Positions 8,260 to 16,451 of a stretch of 64,000 bases of DNA are shown one piece after another. Numbering within the stretch: position 1 is the first letter of the stretch; the number at the start of each line of letters is the position of its first letter. The DNA comes from JAMQKA01 sp043951865 (GTDB lineage Bacteria; Bacteroidota; Rhodothermia; Balneolales; Balneolaceae): positions 37,575 to 101,574 of the forward strand of contig NZ_JBINJF010000020.1 of assembly GCF_043951865.1 (NCBI RefSeq). Reading direction: 5' to 3'. Below the pieces are notes generated by a model that saw nothing but the letters and a program-made list of their open reading frames with translations, made no database searches and was not told the origin of the DNA. A program made the position numbers and the translations under genes.

Positions 8260-8931
8260 TCAGTTTTGGAGCCTGAAAACGACCGGCAGGCTGTATTGTA
8301 CGCGCACCGGAATACCGCGTTGGCGCCCGGGTTCAAATTCGGCCAGTCGTACGCAACGCAGGGCCTCTTCATCAGCACCACCGCCGATGCCCCGAACAAC
8401 CTGGGGATTTTCAACTTTTCCCTGCTCATTGACCACAAACTGCACAATAACCCGGCCTTCAATGCCGGCCCTGCGGGCCAATTCGGGATATTTAACACAC
8501 TGCTGCAGTTTGGCCAATCCCCCTTTGAGCTGTGGCATCTGTTCGACTACCACAAAAAAATCCTCTTCCTCCTCTTCCCTGCTCTCCTCTTTTGGAGGCG
8601 GCGGCAGTTCCAGCTCTTCCTCGAATGTAAGCTCGGCGTCAATATCGATTATCTGATCCTCGATAACGGCATCATTGGGAACCGTCACCGGTACCGGAGG
8701 GCGTGGTGGAGGGGGAGGCCGCTGCTCCTGCTTGGTCTGAATGACTTCCTCCATCTGTATTACCTCCTGCTCCATTGTCAAATCAAGTTCTTTAGCCTGG
8801 GGTCGGATGTGTAGTTTTGTCGCGGTCAAAAAGATAATCAGGACCACCACTATACCGATCTCAATAAACAGTATATAGTAGTTTCGCAACTCAGCTTCCG
8901 GCTTTTTCCATGTAAGACCCATAACAGTCAC
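8260..8931 (-). CDS. tonB: TonB-family energy transducer
   Basis: Links the ExbB/ExbD proton motor to TonB-dependent outer-membrane receptors such as SusC proteins. The 223-residue protein has a short cytosolic head, one membrane anchor (about 19-38), a periplasm-spanning region with a proline tract (71-82, RPPPPPRPPVPV) and acidic stretches (EEELELPPPPKEE, EEEEEDFF), and a C-terminal TonB domain (142-222) with YPELARRAGIEGRVIVQF and a closing VQYSLPVVF strand. Length and layout match Bacteroidota TonB. No exbB/exbD is next to it. It stands alone on the minus strand. Confidence 0.92.
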   Translation of the reverse strand: MTVMGLTWKKPEAELRNYYILFIEIGIVVVLIIFLTATKLHIRPQAKELDLTMEQEVIQMEEVIQTKQEQRPPPPPRPPVPVTVPNDAVIEDQIIDIDAELTFEEELELPPPPKEESREEEEEDFFVVVEQMPQLKGGLAKLQQCVKYPELARRAGIEGRVIVQFVVNEQGKVENPQVVRGIGGGADEEALRCVRLAEFEPGRQRGIPVRVQYSLPVVFRLQN

Positions 8932-9260
8932 CTTTTCGCTTGAGTTAATGGTTTATTTAAAGCCTTTGCCAAACCATCTTTCCACTGCTGATGGGAAAAC
9001 AGTTCCCGCCACCTGATAGCAGGGAGTGGCATGGATGGTTTTGCAACGCCTTTCTGTCTACCTTCAATAACGGTAATCCGCGTATATACAGTATATTCTA
9101 TTACATCGTGGGGCGATGTAGTACATTTACTGATGAACATGTAGGATAGATCCGCTCCAGAAACGCAAACTCTCCGGCACCGGGTCAAAAGCATTTTTTG
9201 AAAGAGGGGCACTCCCCGGATTATATACCATTTTCATCAATAATTGGGCCAGTTCATACG
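8932..9260. other. Intergenic region, no gene seen
   Basis: About 330 bp between tonB and the DksA-like gene. Open frames here on the minus strand lack credible composition, and the end of the DksA-like gene reads cleanly into a stop at 9261. I see no repeats or RNA. Confidence 0.4.
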
Positions 9261-9590
9261 CTATGCGCAATTCACACATTTTGCAGTCCAGGGCATAAAC
9301 TTGAGGCGCCCCAGGGGAATAGGGTCCCCGCATTTTACGCAGTTCCCGTAGTTCCCTTCCTCCAGCTTATCGAGGGCCCGCTCAAGCTTTTGCAACCTAC
9401 TTTTCTGCTCTCTTAACGCCGCATCATTGATAGACTTGTTGTTGATCGCATCCATCCGGGAAAGCCGGCCATAGGCGTTATCCGGCTTGACAGGCTTGGT
9501 AAGCTCTTTCAGCTGTTTTATTTCCTCTTCGGTTTCCTCAATTTTTTCGAGGATAACCTGTTTCATCTCCTGCTGCTCTTTGCTATTCAT
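9261..9590 (-). CDS. DksA/TraR-family C4 zinc-finger protein
   Basis: A 109-residue protein with an N-terminal coiled coil (residues about 5-75, with an EETEEEIKQL segment) and a C-terminal four-cysteine zinc finger: C84 and C87 (GNCVKCGDPIP), then C105 and C108 (AKCVNC). This is the layout of short DksA/TraR proteins, which enter the secondary channel of RNA polymerase; many short members also act without ppGpp. The loop reads DNAYGRLSRMDAINNKS, the conserved segment of the family's GRLSRMDxxQ kind. It stands 57 bp downstream of the antiporter gene on the same strand and may be co-transcribed with it. Confidence 0.88.
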   Translation of the reverse strand: MNSKEQQEMKQVILEKIEETEEEIKQLKELTKPVKPDNAYGRLSRMDAINNKSINDAALREQKSRLQKLERALDKLEEGNYGNCVKCGDPIPLGRLKFMPWTAKCVNCA

Positions 9591-9647
9591 GGTATTTCCA
9601 GTTTTTGATATCGATGTTATAAAGAAGCTTCCCGAAAAGTTAAAAAG

Positions 9648-11657
9648 TCAGGATTCCAACGGTGTGCGGAACAGGTCCGCGCATTCGGCAAAACGGCTGG
9701 CCAGCCCCACCATAATCAGGCGGTCGCCCGGTTCCAGCCGGAAGTCGCCGGCGGGATTTCCAAATGTTTTATCATTCCGGCGGACCGTCAGCACGGTCAG
9801 GTTGTACCTGTTGCGCAGCTGTAATTCCTGCAGCGTTTTCCCTGCCACTGGCGCGCCCTCACGAACCACCACCGCACGGGTATGCAGACCCTCTTCATCC
9901 AGGCCCTGCAACACCATCAGATGTGCCTCCTGGACACTTCCCCTCAGAATTTCATAATCGTGGGCTCTGAGCGTCTGAATGTGCTCTTCAATCTCGTCCT
10001 GCGGTATCATGTAGGCGCCGAGTACGTGTGAAAATATCCGCACGGTGGTTTCCATTTCCTCTGGTATAACATTGTCGGCCCCCAGCTCTTCAAGCCGATC
10101 GACCTCATTGAGGTACCGGGTTCGAACGATAATCTGCAGGGTGGGATTGTTGTGCCGCGCCAAACTTATGATGCGGGGACTGGCAGAGGGGGCGTTGGTG
10201 GCAATAACACACAGCTTGGCGGTTGCGATACCTGCCAGTTCCAGAATATGCTCGCGACCGGCATCCCCGTAAATAGCGGGAATGTTGTTGGCCTTCATCT
10301 CCTTTACCGACTCCGGGTTCATCTCAATAACCACATAGGGGATCCCCGTTTTGTGCAGTACCTGTACCAGGTGGCGGCCGGCCGGACCGTATCCTACGAT
10401 AATCACGTGGTCTTCCAGTGCTTTTTTCTGATCCGCTTGCAAACCGTCCGATTCCTGGCTCAACTTTTTCAGAGGGGTGCGGGCAAGCGTTGTACCCAGT
10501 GCCGGTCCCGCATTCAGCAGAAAAGGAGTGACGATCATCAGCAGAACTGAAACGGCGATAAAAATCTGTGACCCCGGCTCCCCCATCCCGGCGGGGGTCA
10601 GACCGGCCAGCCGCCCAGCTCGCTCCAGTACAAACGAAAACTCTCCGATTTGTGCGAGAGCCAGTCCCGAAGCCGCCGCAATGCGAATGGGATAGCCCAG
10701 GGTAAGCAGTCCGGCTGAAGTGATTACCAGCTTAAGCAAAATGACAAACAGGGCGACTCCCAGCAATATCAACGGATATTCCAGCACGTAGCTGAAATCC
10801 AGCAGCATGCCTACAGAGACAAAAAATACGGCGTTAAATATTGTGCGCAGTGGCAAAATTTCGCTTAATGCCTGCTCGCTGAACTCGCTTTCACTCACGA
10901 CCAACCCCGCCATAAAAGCTCCAAGCGCCAGACTGACATTCGCCATACTGCTCAGTGCCACGGTACCAAAACAGATCGCTACCACTGTCAGCAGAAAAAG
11001 CTCTCTTTTTCTTGTCTTGGCCACTTTTTCCAGGATCCAGGGGACGATACGGCGGGCCAGCACGATAACCAGAACAATTAGCAGCACCGCCTTGCCGAGT
11101 ATCAACAGCAGATCGAGCGTGGATTCGGATTGCCCCGCCAGGATGGGAATCAGCAGCACCATGACAATGATAGCCAAGTCCTGGAAGATGAGCACCGCCA
11201 GCGACAACTGTCCGGTGGGTGTATCCGTTTCATTGCGCTGGCTGAACAGGCCCAGCACAATAGCGGTACTGCTGAGCGCCACGAGAAACCCCGTATAGAT
11301 ACTGCTGCTCAATGAAACGCCAAAGGCGGAAAGCAGTCCCACCACCGCCAGGGTGGTTAACGTTACCTGGAAGCCGCCGCCCACCAATATCGCTTTTCGG
11401 ATTCGATTCAGCTTTTCCAGACTAAATTCGATACCGATCGTAAACAGCAACAGGATGACGCCGATTTCCGCCAGGATATCCACAAGTTCCTGGTCGGGGA
11501 CCAGCGCCAGGGCGTTGGGACCAATGATGACACCGGCAATCAGGAAGCCCACAATGGGAACCAGCTTTAGCCGGTAACACAGGTAGGCAATACCCACACT
11601 CACCAAAAACAGGGCCACCAGTTCATTCAAAAAGGGAAGTTCTACCGCTAAAACCAT
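9648..11657 (-). CDS. Kef-type cation:proton antiporter with TrkA-N and TrkA-C domains
   Basis: CPA2-family monovalent cation/proton antiporter of the inner membrane, probably K+ efflux coupled to proton entry. The 669-residue protein has about 12 membrane segments over residues 1-385, including the family's FQDLAII segment (about 158-164), then a cytosolic TrkA-N (RCK) domain opening with DHVIIVGYGPAGRHL (dinucleotide motif VGYGPAG at 421-427) and a TrkA-C domain in the last 90 residues (EGAPVAGKTLQEL ... LEPGDRLIMVG). The RCK domains usually sense nucleotides, glutathione adducts or c-di-AMP; with cdaA nearby, c-di-AMP control is possible but unproven. The dksA-like gene follows on the same strand. 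Confidence 0.93.
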   Translation of the reverse strand: MVLAVELPFLNELVALFLVSVGIAYLCYRLKLVPIVGFLIAGVIIGPNALALVPDQELVDILAEIGVILLLFTIGIEFSLEKLNRIRKAILVGGGFQVTLTTLAVVGLLSAFGVSLSSSIYTGFLVALSSTAIVLGLFSQRNETDTPTGQLSLAVLIFQDLAIIVMVLLIPILAGQSESTLDLLLILGKAVLLIVLVIVLARRIVPWILEKVAKTRKRELFLLTVVAICFGTVALSSMANVSLALGAFMAGLVVSESEFSEQALSEILPLRTIFNAVFFVSVGMLLDFSYVLEYPLILLGVALFVILLKLVITSAGLLTLGYPIRIAAASGLALAQIGEFSFVLERAGRLAGLTPAGMGEPGSQIFIAVSVLLMIVTPFLLNAGPALGTTLARTPLKKLSQESDGLQADQKKALEDHVIIVGYGPAGRHLVQVLHKTGIPYVVIEMNPESVKEMKANNIPAIYGDAGREHILELAGIATAKLCVIATNAPSASPRIISLARHNNPTLQIIVRTRYLNEVDRLEELGADNVIPEEMETTVRIFSHVLGAYMIPQDEIEEHIQTLRAHDYEILRGSVQEAHLMVLQGLDEEGLHTRAVVVREGAPVAGKTLQELQLRNRYNLTVLTVRRNDKTFGNPAGDFRLEPGDRLIMVGLASRFAECADLFRTPLES

Positions 11658-12331
11658 GTAATTCTAAGATTTACTGAATATAAGTGTTGCTGTGTGGTGT
11701 TTTAACAATGACGACCATCATCGCATCACCCGCCGGATGAGTACCCGGTACTTCCAGTGTACAGATGACTGAAAATAGCTTAAAAAATTGAGGTAAAAAG
11801 GAGTATCAAACATACTCCAGTTACCATTCAAAGCAAAACTGAAAATGTCTGTTTTGTAACAAGCTACTCCCTGTAGAAGCTGCACTACCGCAATTCCATT
11901 TTTCGGGCAGGACAAGTGCAACGTACACGCACACGGCCTGGGGTCGGTCAACTGGACCCTTTTTTATTCATAGGGCCCTTTGCAGAACCTGCTATGTTGT
12001 TGGGAGGTGGTTGTACCACCGACCGTATTGCCCTTTTAAACGGAGTACAACTCCCTCAGAACGAGAATTCAAATGTTTTGCAAAGCCCTCTTATAGATCC
12101 TTTTGCATTTCTGCGAATCTCATCCATCCCTGCTATTGCACCGTTGCAACAGGTATTCGACACAGCTGGATTTCTTTCCCAAATATATCGTTTATCGGCT
12201 GCAAACGGCGTTAATTCAAGAGGCTATTTGTGGTACAGAAATTGCATCCTTTCTCACTGTATAAGCAATAACAACATCCCGCAAATACATTGTGCAGATG
12301 TGTTCCAACTAAAATACATGAGAGGTCTGTT
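11658..12331. other. Intergenic region carrying repeat copy R1a
   Basis: About 670 bp with no convincing gene between the antiporter start and the alcohol dehydrogenase start. The one recognisable element is the MITE-like repeat at 11971-12093, listed separately. The rest (11658-11970 and 12094-12320) shows nothing I can name. A ribosome-binding sequence GAGAGG lies about 7 bases before the dehydrogenase ATG at 12332. Confidence 0.5.
11971..12093 (+). repeat. MITE-like repeat, family R1, copy a
   Basis: About 120 bp bounded by inverted termini AGGGCCCTTTGCAGAAC (left) and GTTTTGCAAAGCCCTCT (right). Inside is a second palindrome: GGTTGTACCACCGACC, then an arm ending GGAGTACAACTCCC. Copy b is at 13409-13509 in reverse orientation and copy c at 63730-63853 in the same orientation. 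No coding capacity, so it needs a transposase in trans. The termini resemble those of some IS5-group elements as I remember them; not verified. Confidence 0.8.
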
Positions 12332-13372
12332 ATGAAGGCACTTGTCTATCACGGTCCCGGCGATCGGGCATACGAAGAAAAACCAAAGCCAAAAATTCAA
12401 GATACGACTGACGCGGTCGTCAAAATAACAAAAACAACAATCTGCGGAACCGATCTCCACATTATGAAGGGAGACGTGCCTACCGTCACTGACGGACGTA
12501 CACTTGGTCATGAGGGTGTAGGCATCATTGAAGAGGTTGGCAAAGGCGTCTCCAACTTTGAAAAAGGAGATCCCGTTCTGATAAGCTGTATAACTGCCTG
12601 CGGCAAGTGCGATAATTGTAAAAAGCAGATGTATTCACACTGCGAAAATGGGGGATGGATTCTCGGTAATACTATCGACGGTACGCAGGCCGAATACGTA
12701 CGTATCCCCTATGCTGATACCAGCCTGTACCATATCCCGGAAGGAGCTGACGAGGAAGCACTGGTGATGTTAAGTGATATTTTACCGACCGGTTTTGAGG
12801 TTGGTGTACTCAACGGCAAGGTCAAACCTGGCGATGTGGTTGCCATTGTGGGAGCAGGTCCCATTGGACTGGCCGCCCTGCTGACGGCTCAATTCTATTC
12901 CCCGGCGGAAATTATTATGGTAGATCTGGATGATAACCGACTGGAGGCTTCCAAAGAATTTGGGGCCACGAAAACAGTTAACAGCAGCGATGGCACCGCC
13001 ATTGACAAGATCATGGAGTTAACCGATGGCAAAGGCGTTGACGTTTCGATTGAAGCAGTGGGTATTCCGGCAACTTTTGACATCTGTCAGGAAATCGTAA
13101 AAGCAGGCGGTCATATTGCCAACGTAGGTGTTCACGGCCAAAGTGTAGATCTGAAACTGGAAAAGCTGTGGGTTCATAACATCACCATGACTACCGGACT
13201 GGTTGATACCTACACCATCCCGATGTTGATGAAAACTCTTGATTCTGGGAAGCTCGAACCTGAACAACTTATCACCCACCACTTTAAACTCGACGATATC
13301 ATGGAGGCATATGACACCTTCGGCAACGCGGCCGAAGAAAAAGCTCTAAAGATTATTCTCGAGAATGAATAA
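12332..13372 (+). CDS. Zinc-dependent alcohol dehydrogenase (MDR family)
   Basis: Medium-chain NAD(P)-dependent dehydrogenase acting on a secondary or primary alcohol. ATG 12332 is preferred over an upstream ATG at 12290 because it begins with the family start MKALVYHGPG and has AGAGG just before it. In the 346-residue protein the catalytic zinc ligands are C38 (TICGTDLH), H60 and E61 (LGHEGVG); the structural zinc lobe has C90, C93, C96 and C104; and GAGPIG at 174-179 binds the dinucleotide. The sequence is closest in style to the isopropanol/threonine-dehydrogenase-like class with the CGTDLHIMKGDVP start. The gene lies between two inverted copies of repeat R1 (11971-12093 and 13409-13509) and so might move with them. 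Confidence 0.93.
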   Translation: MKALVYHGPGDRAYEEKPKPKIQDTTDAVVKITKTTICGTDLHIMKGDVPTVTDGRTLGHEGVGIIEEVGKGVSNFEKGDPVLISCITACGKCDNCKKQMYSHCENGGWILGNTIDGTQAEYVRIPYADTSLYHIPEGADEEALVMLSDILPTGFEVGVLNGKVKPGDVVAIVGAGPIGLAALLTAQFYSPAEIIMVDLDDNRLEASKEFGATKTVNSSDGTAIDKIMELTDGKGVDVSIEAVGIPATFDICQEIVKAGGHIANVGVHGQSVDLKLEKLWVHNITMTTGLVDTYTIPMLMKTLDSGKLEPEQLITHHFKLDDIMEAYDTFGNAAEEKALKIILENE

Positions 13373-13408
13373 CCATTATTCAGTAGCGGGAGATTTAGCT
13401 TTCTCACT

Positions 13409-13509
13409 ATATGGGGGCTTGTAAAACTATCATTTCTTCGTTCTGAGGAAATTGCACTCCCTTTTAAAGGGCAATACGGTCGGTGATACAACCACCTTCC
13501 AACAAAACG
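13409..13509 (-). repeat. MITE-like repeat, family R1, copy b (inverted, one end degraded)
   Basis: Read on the minus strand this copies R1a: GGAAGGTGGTTGTATCACCG, ACCGTATTGCCCTTT, TTTCCTCAGAACGA, then GTTTTACAAGCCCCCATA. The terminus nearest the alcohol dehydrogenase is present as ATGGGGGCTTGTAAAAC; the far terminus (CTTTGCAGAAC) is not recognisable beyond about 13509. With R1a it encloses the dehydrogenase gene as an inverted pair. Confidence 0.7.
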
Positions 13510-13651
13510 GAAATAAGTAATAAAGCCTGTCGGAGTGTACCGGCGGGCTTTATGTCCAGGTGCTCTGCATATCCAAAAAATCTGCATTTACAGCTGCTGC
13601 TACTGCATTAGGGTCAAGACTGCACCCACCTTCATAGCGCGGGTATATACC

Positions 13652-13792
13652 AGAGGCATTTGCAAAACCGCTGTTTTGCCCAATTTCTGCATCTTCGTGA
13701 TTCGAAATCCTCATTTATAGAACAGGAATTGGATTTCGAATTCGCTCAGGGGTTGATTTTGAACAAAACTCCTGGTTTTTCAAAGTCCTCTT
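13652..13792 (+). repeat. MITE-like repeat, family R2, copy a
   Basis: About 140 bp with R1-like ends (AGAGGCATTTGCAAAACCG at left, TTTTTCAAAGTCCTCT at right) but a different core. The core holds a perfect palindrome ATTCGAAATCC ... GGATTTCGAAT separated by 20 bp. Copy b with the same core is at 59993-60134. Confidence 0.75.
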
Positions 13793-14036
13793 AAAAAGGG
13801 TATTAGCCGGCACAGAACCATTTGCCCCGGTTTTTTTATGCCGGGGAAAACAGGCATGATCTCTGGCCGCGAGCAGTACGGGATGAACAGCAGGTATTTG
13901 ATTTGGCAATTGGCGTATGAGTTTTTTGTAGTTAACCCTCAATCGAGACCCTGCGGAAGATTGAATTTCCAGCGACTTGCTCAGCTTTCTGGGATTTTAC
14001 CTTTCAAACTGAGAAACAAAGACACCAGTAACCAAT

Positions 14037-15098
14037 CTACCGAAGCGGGATGCTCAGCAGCTGGTCATCCGCCGTTATGAAGAGTGTCTTGCCATCAGGT
14101 CCGCCGATGGTGCAATTGGCGGTGGGCTTGTTGGTCTTTATTTTGCCGAGCAGACTCCCGTCCGGGGCAAAAATCCATACTCCGCCCGGGCCCGTGGCGT
14201 AGATGTTCCCATCTTCATCGATATCCATGCCGTCCTGGCTGCCCGGCTCCTTGCCGGCAAATGCACTGGCATCATGGAACACGCGGCCGTTGGTGATAGT
14301 GCCTTCGTCCGTTACATCAAAGGCCATCCATACGGGGTTCTCCATGCTTGAGTTAGCCACATACAGCGTCTTTTCATCCGGAGAAAGTTCAATGCCGTTG
14401 GGTCGACTCAATTCATCGGTCAGCAGGGTGATGTCTCCCTCAGGGGTAACCCGGTATACGCCCTGGAAATCAAGCTCTTTGGCGGGATCTTCCATCCGCT
14501 GCTCCAGCCCGTATGGCGGATCGGTAAAGTAGATGTCGCCGTTGCTGTGCTGCACCAGGTCGTTGGGGCTATTTAGCCTTTTTCCGTTGTAGCTGTCGGC
14601 CAGCGTGGTAAATATCGGTGCGGGGTCCTGCAGCGGAGCATCCATACGGGCGATGCGGCGGTCGCCGTGCTGTGCCAGCAGCAGGTGCTCGTCGTTGCTG
14701 ATATAAAGTCCATTGGATCCAAGCTCGCCGCCGCGTTCCGTTTCACCAGTATAGCCGGCCGGCTTCAGGTACTCCGTGACACCCTGGCCGGGCGTCCACT
14801 TGTGGATGACGTTGTTGGGGATGTCGGAAAAAAGAAGGAACCCATGCTCTTCCACCCACACGGGTCCTTCGGACCATTCGTACCCGCTGCCCAGCTCCTG
14901 CAGCGTGGCTTGCGGATCGATTAGATCGGTGACAGTTGAGTCCACCACCTCTACGTCACCTGGAGTTTTCTGGGTTGCATCCCTGGTAGTTGTTTCCCGG
15001 CTTCCACATGCCGCAAATATAAAGCTCAACACAGCAAGAAAGGTCAACAAGACAGCAGTATGTGACATATATTGACTGTTTAAAAAAGACATGATCAA
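14037..15098 (-). CDS. SMP-30/gluconolactonase-like lipoprotein
   Basis: Six-bladed beta-propeller lactonase-type protein, exported. A signal peptide ends in a lipobox FAAC (LSFIFAACGSRET), so it should be a periplasmic or outer-membrane lipoprotein; the start could be any of the Met codons at 15098, 15092 or 15068. Family landmarks include YEWSEGPVWVEEHGFLLFSD, NGLYISNDEHLLLAQHGDRRIAR, the metal-site segment NSPNDLVQHSNGDIYFTDPPYGL, RPNGIELSPDEKTLYVANS and DGMDIDEDGNIYATG. Members hydrolyse sugar lactones or related esters. It stands alone, convergent with the dehydrogenase. The specific substrate cannot be read from the sequence. Confidence 0.88.
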   Translation of the reverse strand: MIMSFLNSQYMSHTAVLLTFLAVLSFIFAACGSRETTTRDATQKTPGDVEVVDSTVTDLIDPQATLQELGSGYEWSEGPVWVEEHGFLLFSDIPNNVIHKWTPGQGVTEYLKPAGYTGETERGGELGSNGLYISNDEHLLLAQHGDRRIARMDAPLQDPAPIFTTLADSYNGKRLNSPNDLVQHSNGDIYFTDPPYGLEQRMEDPAKELDFQGVYRVTPEGDITLLTDELSRPNGIELSPDEKTLYVANSSMENPVWMAFDVTDEGTITNGRVFHDASAFAGKEPGSQDGMDIDEDGNIYATGPGGVWIFAPDGSLLGKIKTNKPTANCTIGGPDGKTLFITADDQLLSIPLR

Positions 15099-15244
15099 GA
15101 CATTAAAACGTTGTTAATTATAGGGTAAGAGGCATACGGAAATATAGAAAATTCACAGAATATTGATAGTGCTTAAAATTAGACTTGAATTTAAGGGGCA
15201 GGGATGCTTATCGTTTGAGGCTGATAAATTCCGGTGTGAGTTTT

Positions 15245-15317
15245 ATCCCCATAGTTCAACTGGAAAGAACGAGGGCCTCCTAAGCCCTAAATCCAGGTTC
15301 GAGTCCTGGTGGGGGTA
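15245..15317 (+). tRNA. tRNA-Arg (anticodon CCT)
   Basis: Cloverleaf read by eye. Acceptor ATCCCCA (15245-15251) pairs with TGGGGGT (15310-15316) with one G-U pair; D stem GTTC/GAAC around the loop AACTGGAAA; anticodon stem AGGGC/GCCCT with loop CTCCTAA, anticodon CCT; 4-nt variable loop; T stem CCAGG/CCTGG with loop TTCGAGT. Discriminator base A at 15317, CCA not encoded (next bases are CTA). The 73-nt gene decodes AGG. Its 3' end is the likely attachment site of the island that follows. Confidence 0.92.
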
Positions 15318-15318
15318 C
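15304..15318 (+). other. Putative attL: tRNA-Arg 3' end
   Basis: TCCTGGTGGGGGTAC at the 3' end of the tRNA matches TTCTGGTGGGGATAC at 54777-54791 in 13 of 15 positions, in the same orientation. Integration into tRNA 3' ends by tyrosine integrases is well known; the island inside carries such an integrase. The two mismatches leave room for doubt. Confidence 0.55.
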
Positions 15319-15376
15319 TACAATAATCACCTAAAGTATTGTATATCAACCATTTAGCTATTTCGTTAAAATAGCT

Positions 15377-15396
15377 TGTCCAACATATGGCCAACA
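15377..15396 (+). promoter_or_regulatory. Paired integrase arm-type sites, left end
   Basis: TGTCCAACA at 15377-15385 and TGGCCAACA at 15388-15396, starts 11 bp apart, 59 bp inside the tRNA end. The right border carries TGTCCAGCA and TGTCCAACA with the same 11-bp spacing and orientation. Integrases with an N-terminal arm-binding domain use such repeats on both sides of attP. No protein data; role inferred. Confidence 0.6.
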
Positions 15397-15405
15397 ATTG
15401 TAGTT

Positions 15406-16356
15406 TTATCTTTTTCCATTAAAACTACTTTTAAATAGTTGAATAAGTTGTTTTACTGACCAGATTTCTCGATGAGGCCTCAAAGATAATTGAGTAAGTG
15501 AGTTTCTAATGGACTTGTCTTTGTGGTACCAAGGGTGTACTCCAAAATGTTTTACAAAGCCATTAAAACCTTTGTCTCCACTTATTAGTGATCTGATCGG
15601 GTTGTGAAATTTAGCTTTACCTGTAGTTAGATATCTTTTAGAAAAGTCGGTGGGATTATCCCATTCTTCAGTCTTAGATCGCCATTCTTCAATTTCTATA
15701 AAATTATTTTTATACCGTATTGATAAACCAATCTGGATATTTGCTTCAGGTTTAGCTTTTGGATTTGATTTGATGGCATCAGTACCTTTTATCACGATAT
15801 AGCCATTCTCGTCAGGTTCAATTCTAAAGCCTCTTGCGGTAAGTATTTTGCCAATCCCTGTAGGATGGATTATTTGTCCAATAAAAAGGACTGTACCTTC
15901 TTCCTCTAAACCTATATAGTCAAAAAATAAACTTAAGTCTGAACTTTTAGTTTCAACGGCATATTCTTGTATCAAGTTTGCAGGCGTAGTTATAGGGAGG
16001 TCTAGTTCAGAGAAGTCAGTGAAGTCGTATGTACAAATACAATCACAACCACTTTCTTTAGCAGCTGAGTAATGGGCTTTATCGTAAGGATTAGAAACTG
16101 AATCCGCATTTCTTGGATCACCGGGAGGAATAGAAAGCGCTTCAAGACCCTTCAAGAAATTTTGAATTTCTTGTTTTGCTTTGGTCCTTATTTTGCCAGG
16201 AATAGTATATTCATCAATTTTATTATGTACTTCTCTCTCTATTTGCTCAGTAAATACAAATTGGTGATAAAAAGATAACCAAATTAAACTTCGTGCGGCA
16301 CTATTGGGAGCTAAGGCACCTATAAGTATGATATTAGCATCAATGAATATTCTCAT
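15406..16356 (-). CDS. PIN-domain protein with an extra C-terminal domain
   Basis: A 316-residue protein. Residues 1-130 form a PIN nuclease domain: MRIFIDANIIL with D6, an acidic helix with E42, D92 in NPYDKAHYSAAKESGCDCICTYD's first part and D111 (TYDFTDF), so the metal-binding acidic set looks intact. Residues about 131-316 form a further domain with beta-rich text (GTVLFIGQIIHP, GFRIEPDENGYIVIKG, IQIGLSIRYKNNFIEIEEW) that I do not recognise. There is no small antitoxin gene beside it, so it is not a standard VapC. It lies at the island edge, divergent from the restriction operon with 95 bp between them, which suggests a defence role as an RNA-cutting effector; that is inference. Confidence 0.75.
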   Translation of the reverse strand: MRIFIDANIILIGALAPNSAARSLIWLSFYHQFVFTEQIEREVHNKIDEYTIPGKIRTKAKQEIQNFLKGLEALSIPPGDPRNADSVSNPYDKAHYSAAKESGCDCICTYDFTDFSELDLPITTPANLIQEYAVETKSSDLSLFFDYIGLEEEGTVLFIGQIIHPTGIGKILTARGFRIEPDENGYIVIKGTDAIKSNPKAKPEANIQIGLSIRYKNNFIEIEEWRSKTEEWDNPTDFSKRYLTTGKAKFHNPIRSLISGDKGFNGFVKHFGVHPWYHKDKSIRNSLTQLSLRPHREIWSVKQLIQLFKSSFNGKR

Positions 16357-16451
16357 TCTACAGTAAAAGCTTATTGTGTTAATAATTTGATTAAACTTTC
16401 ATTCTTATTAATTTTATTACAGAAAAGCTTTCGAGTATTAATTATTTTAAA

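Larger units (their letters stand above)
13373..14036. other. Intergenic region packed with two MITE-like repeats
   Basis: About 660 bp without a gene. It holds R1b (13409-13509) and R2a (13652-13792). A 6-bp GC hairpin CCCCGG/CCGGGG with a T-rich loop is at 13825-13846. The remaining 190 bp to the gluconolactonase stop show nothing. Confidence 0.5.

Noticed and set aside
8928..9212. Minus-strand open frame upstream of tonB
   Set aside because: Low-complexity and inconsistent composition; no start signal or family match.
12290..12331. Upstream start for the alcohol dehydrogenase
   Set aside because: The extra 14 residues do not fit the family, and a GAGAGG ribosome-binding site fits the ATG at 12332.
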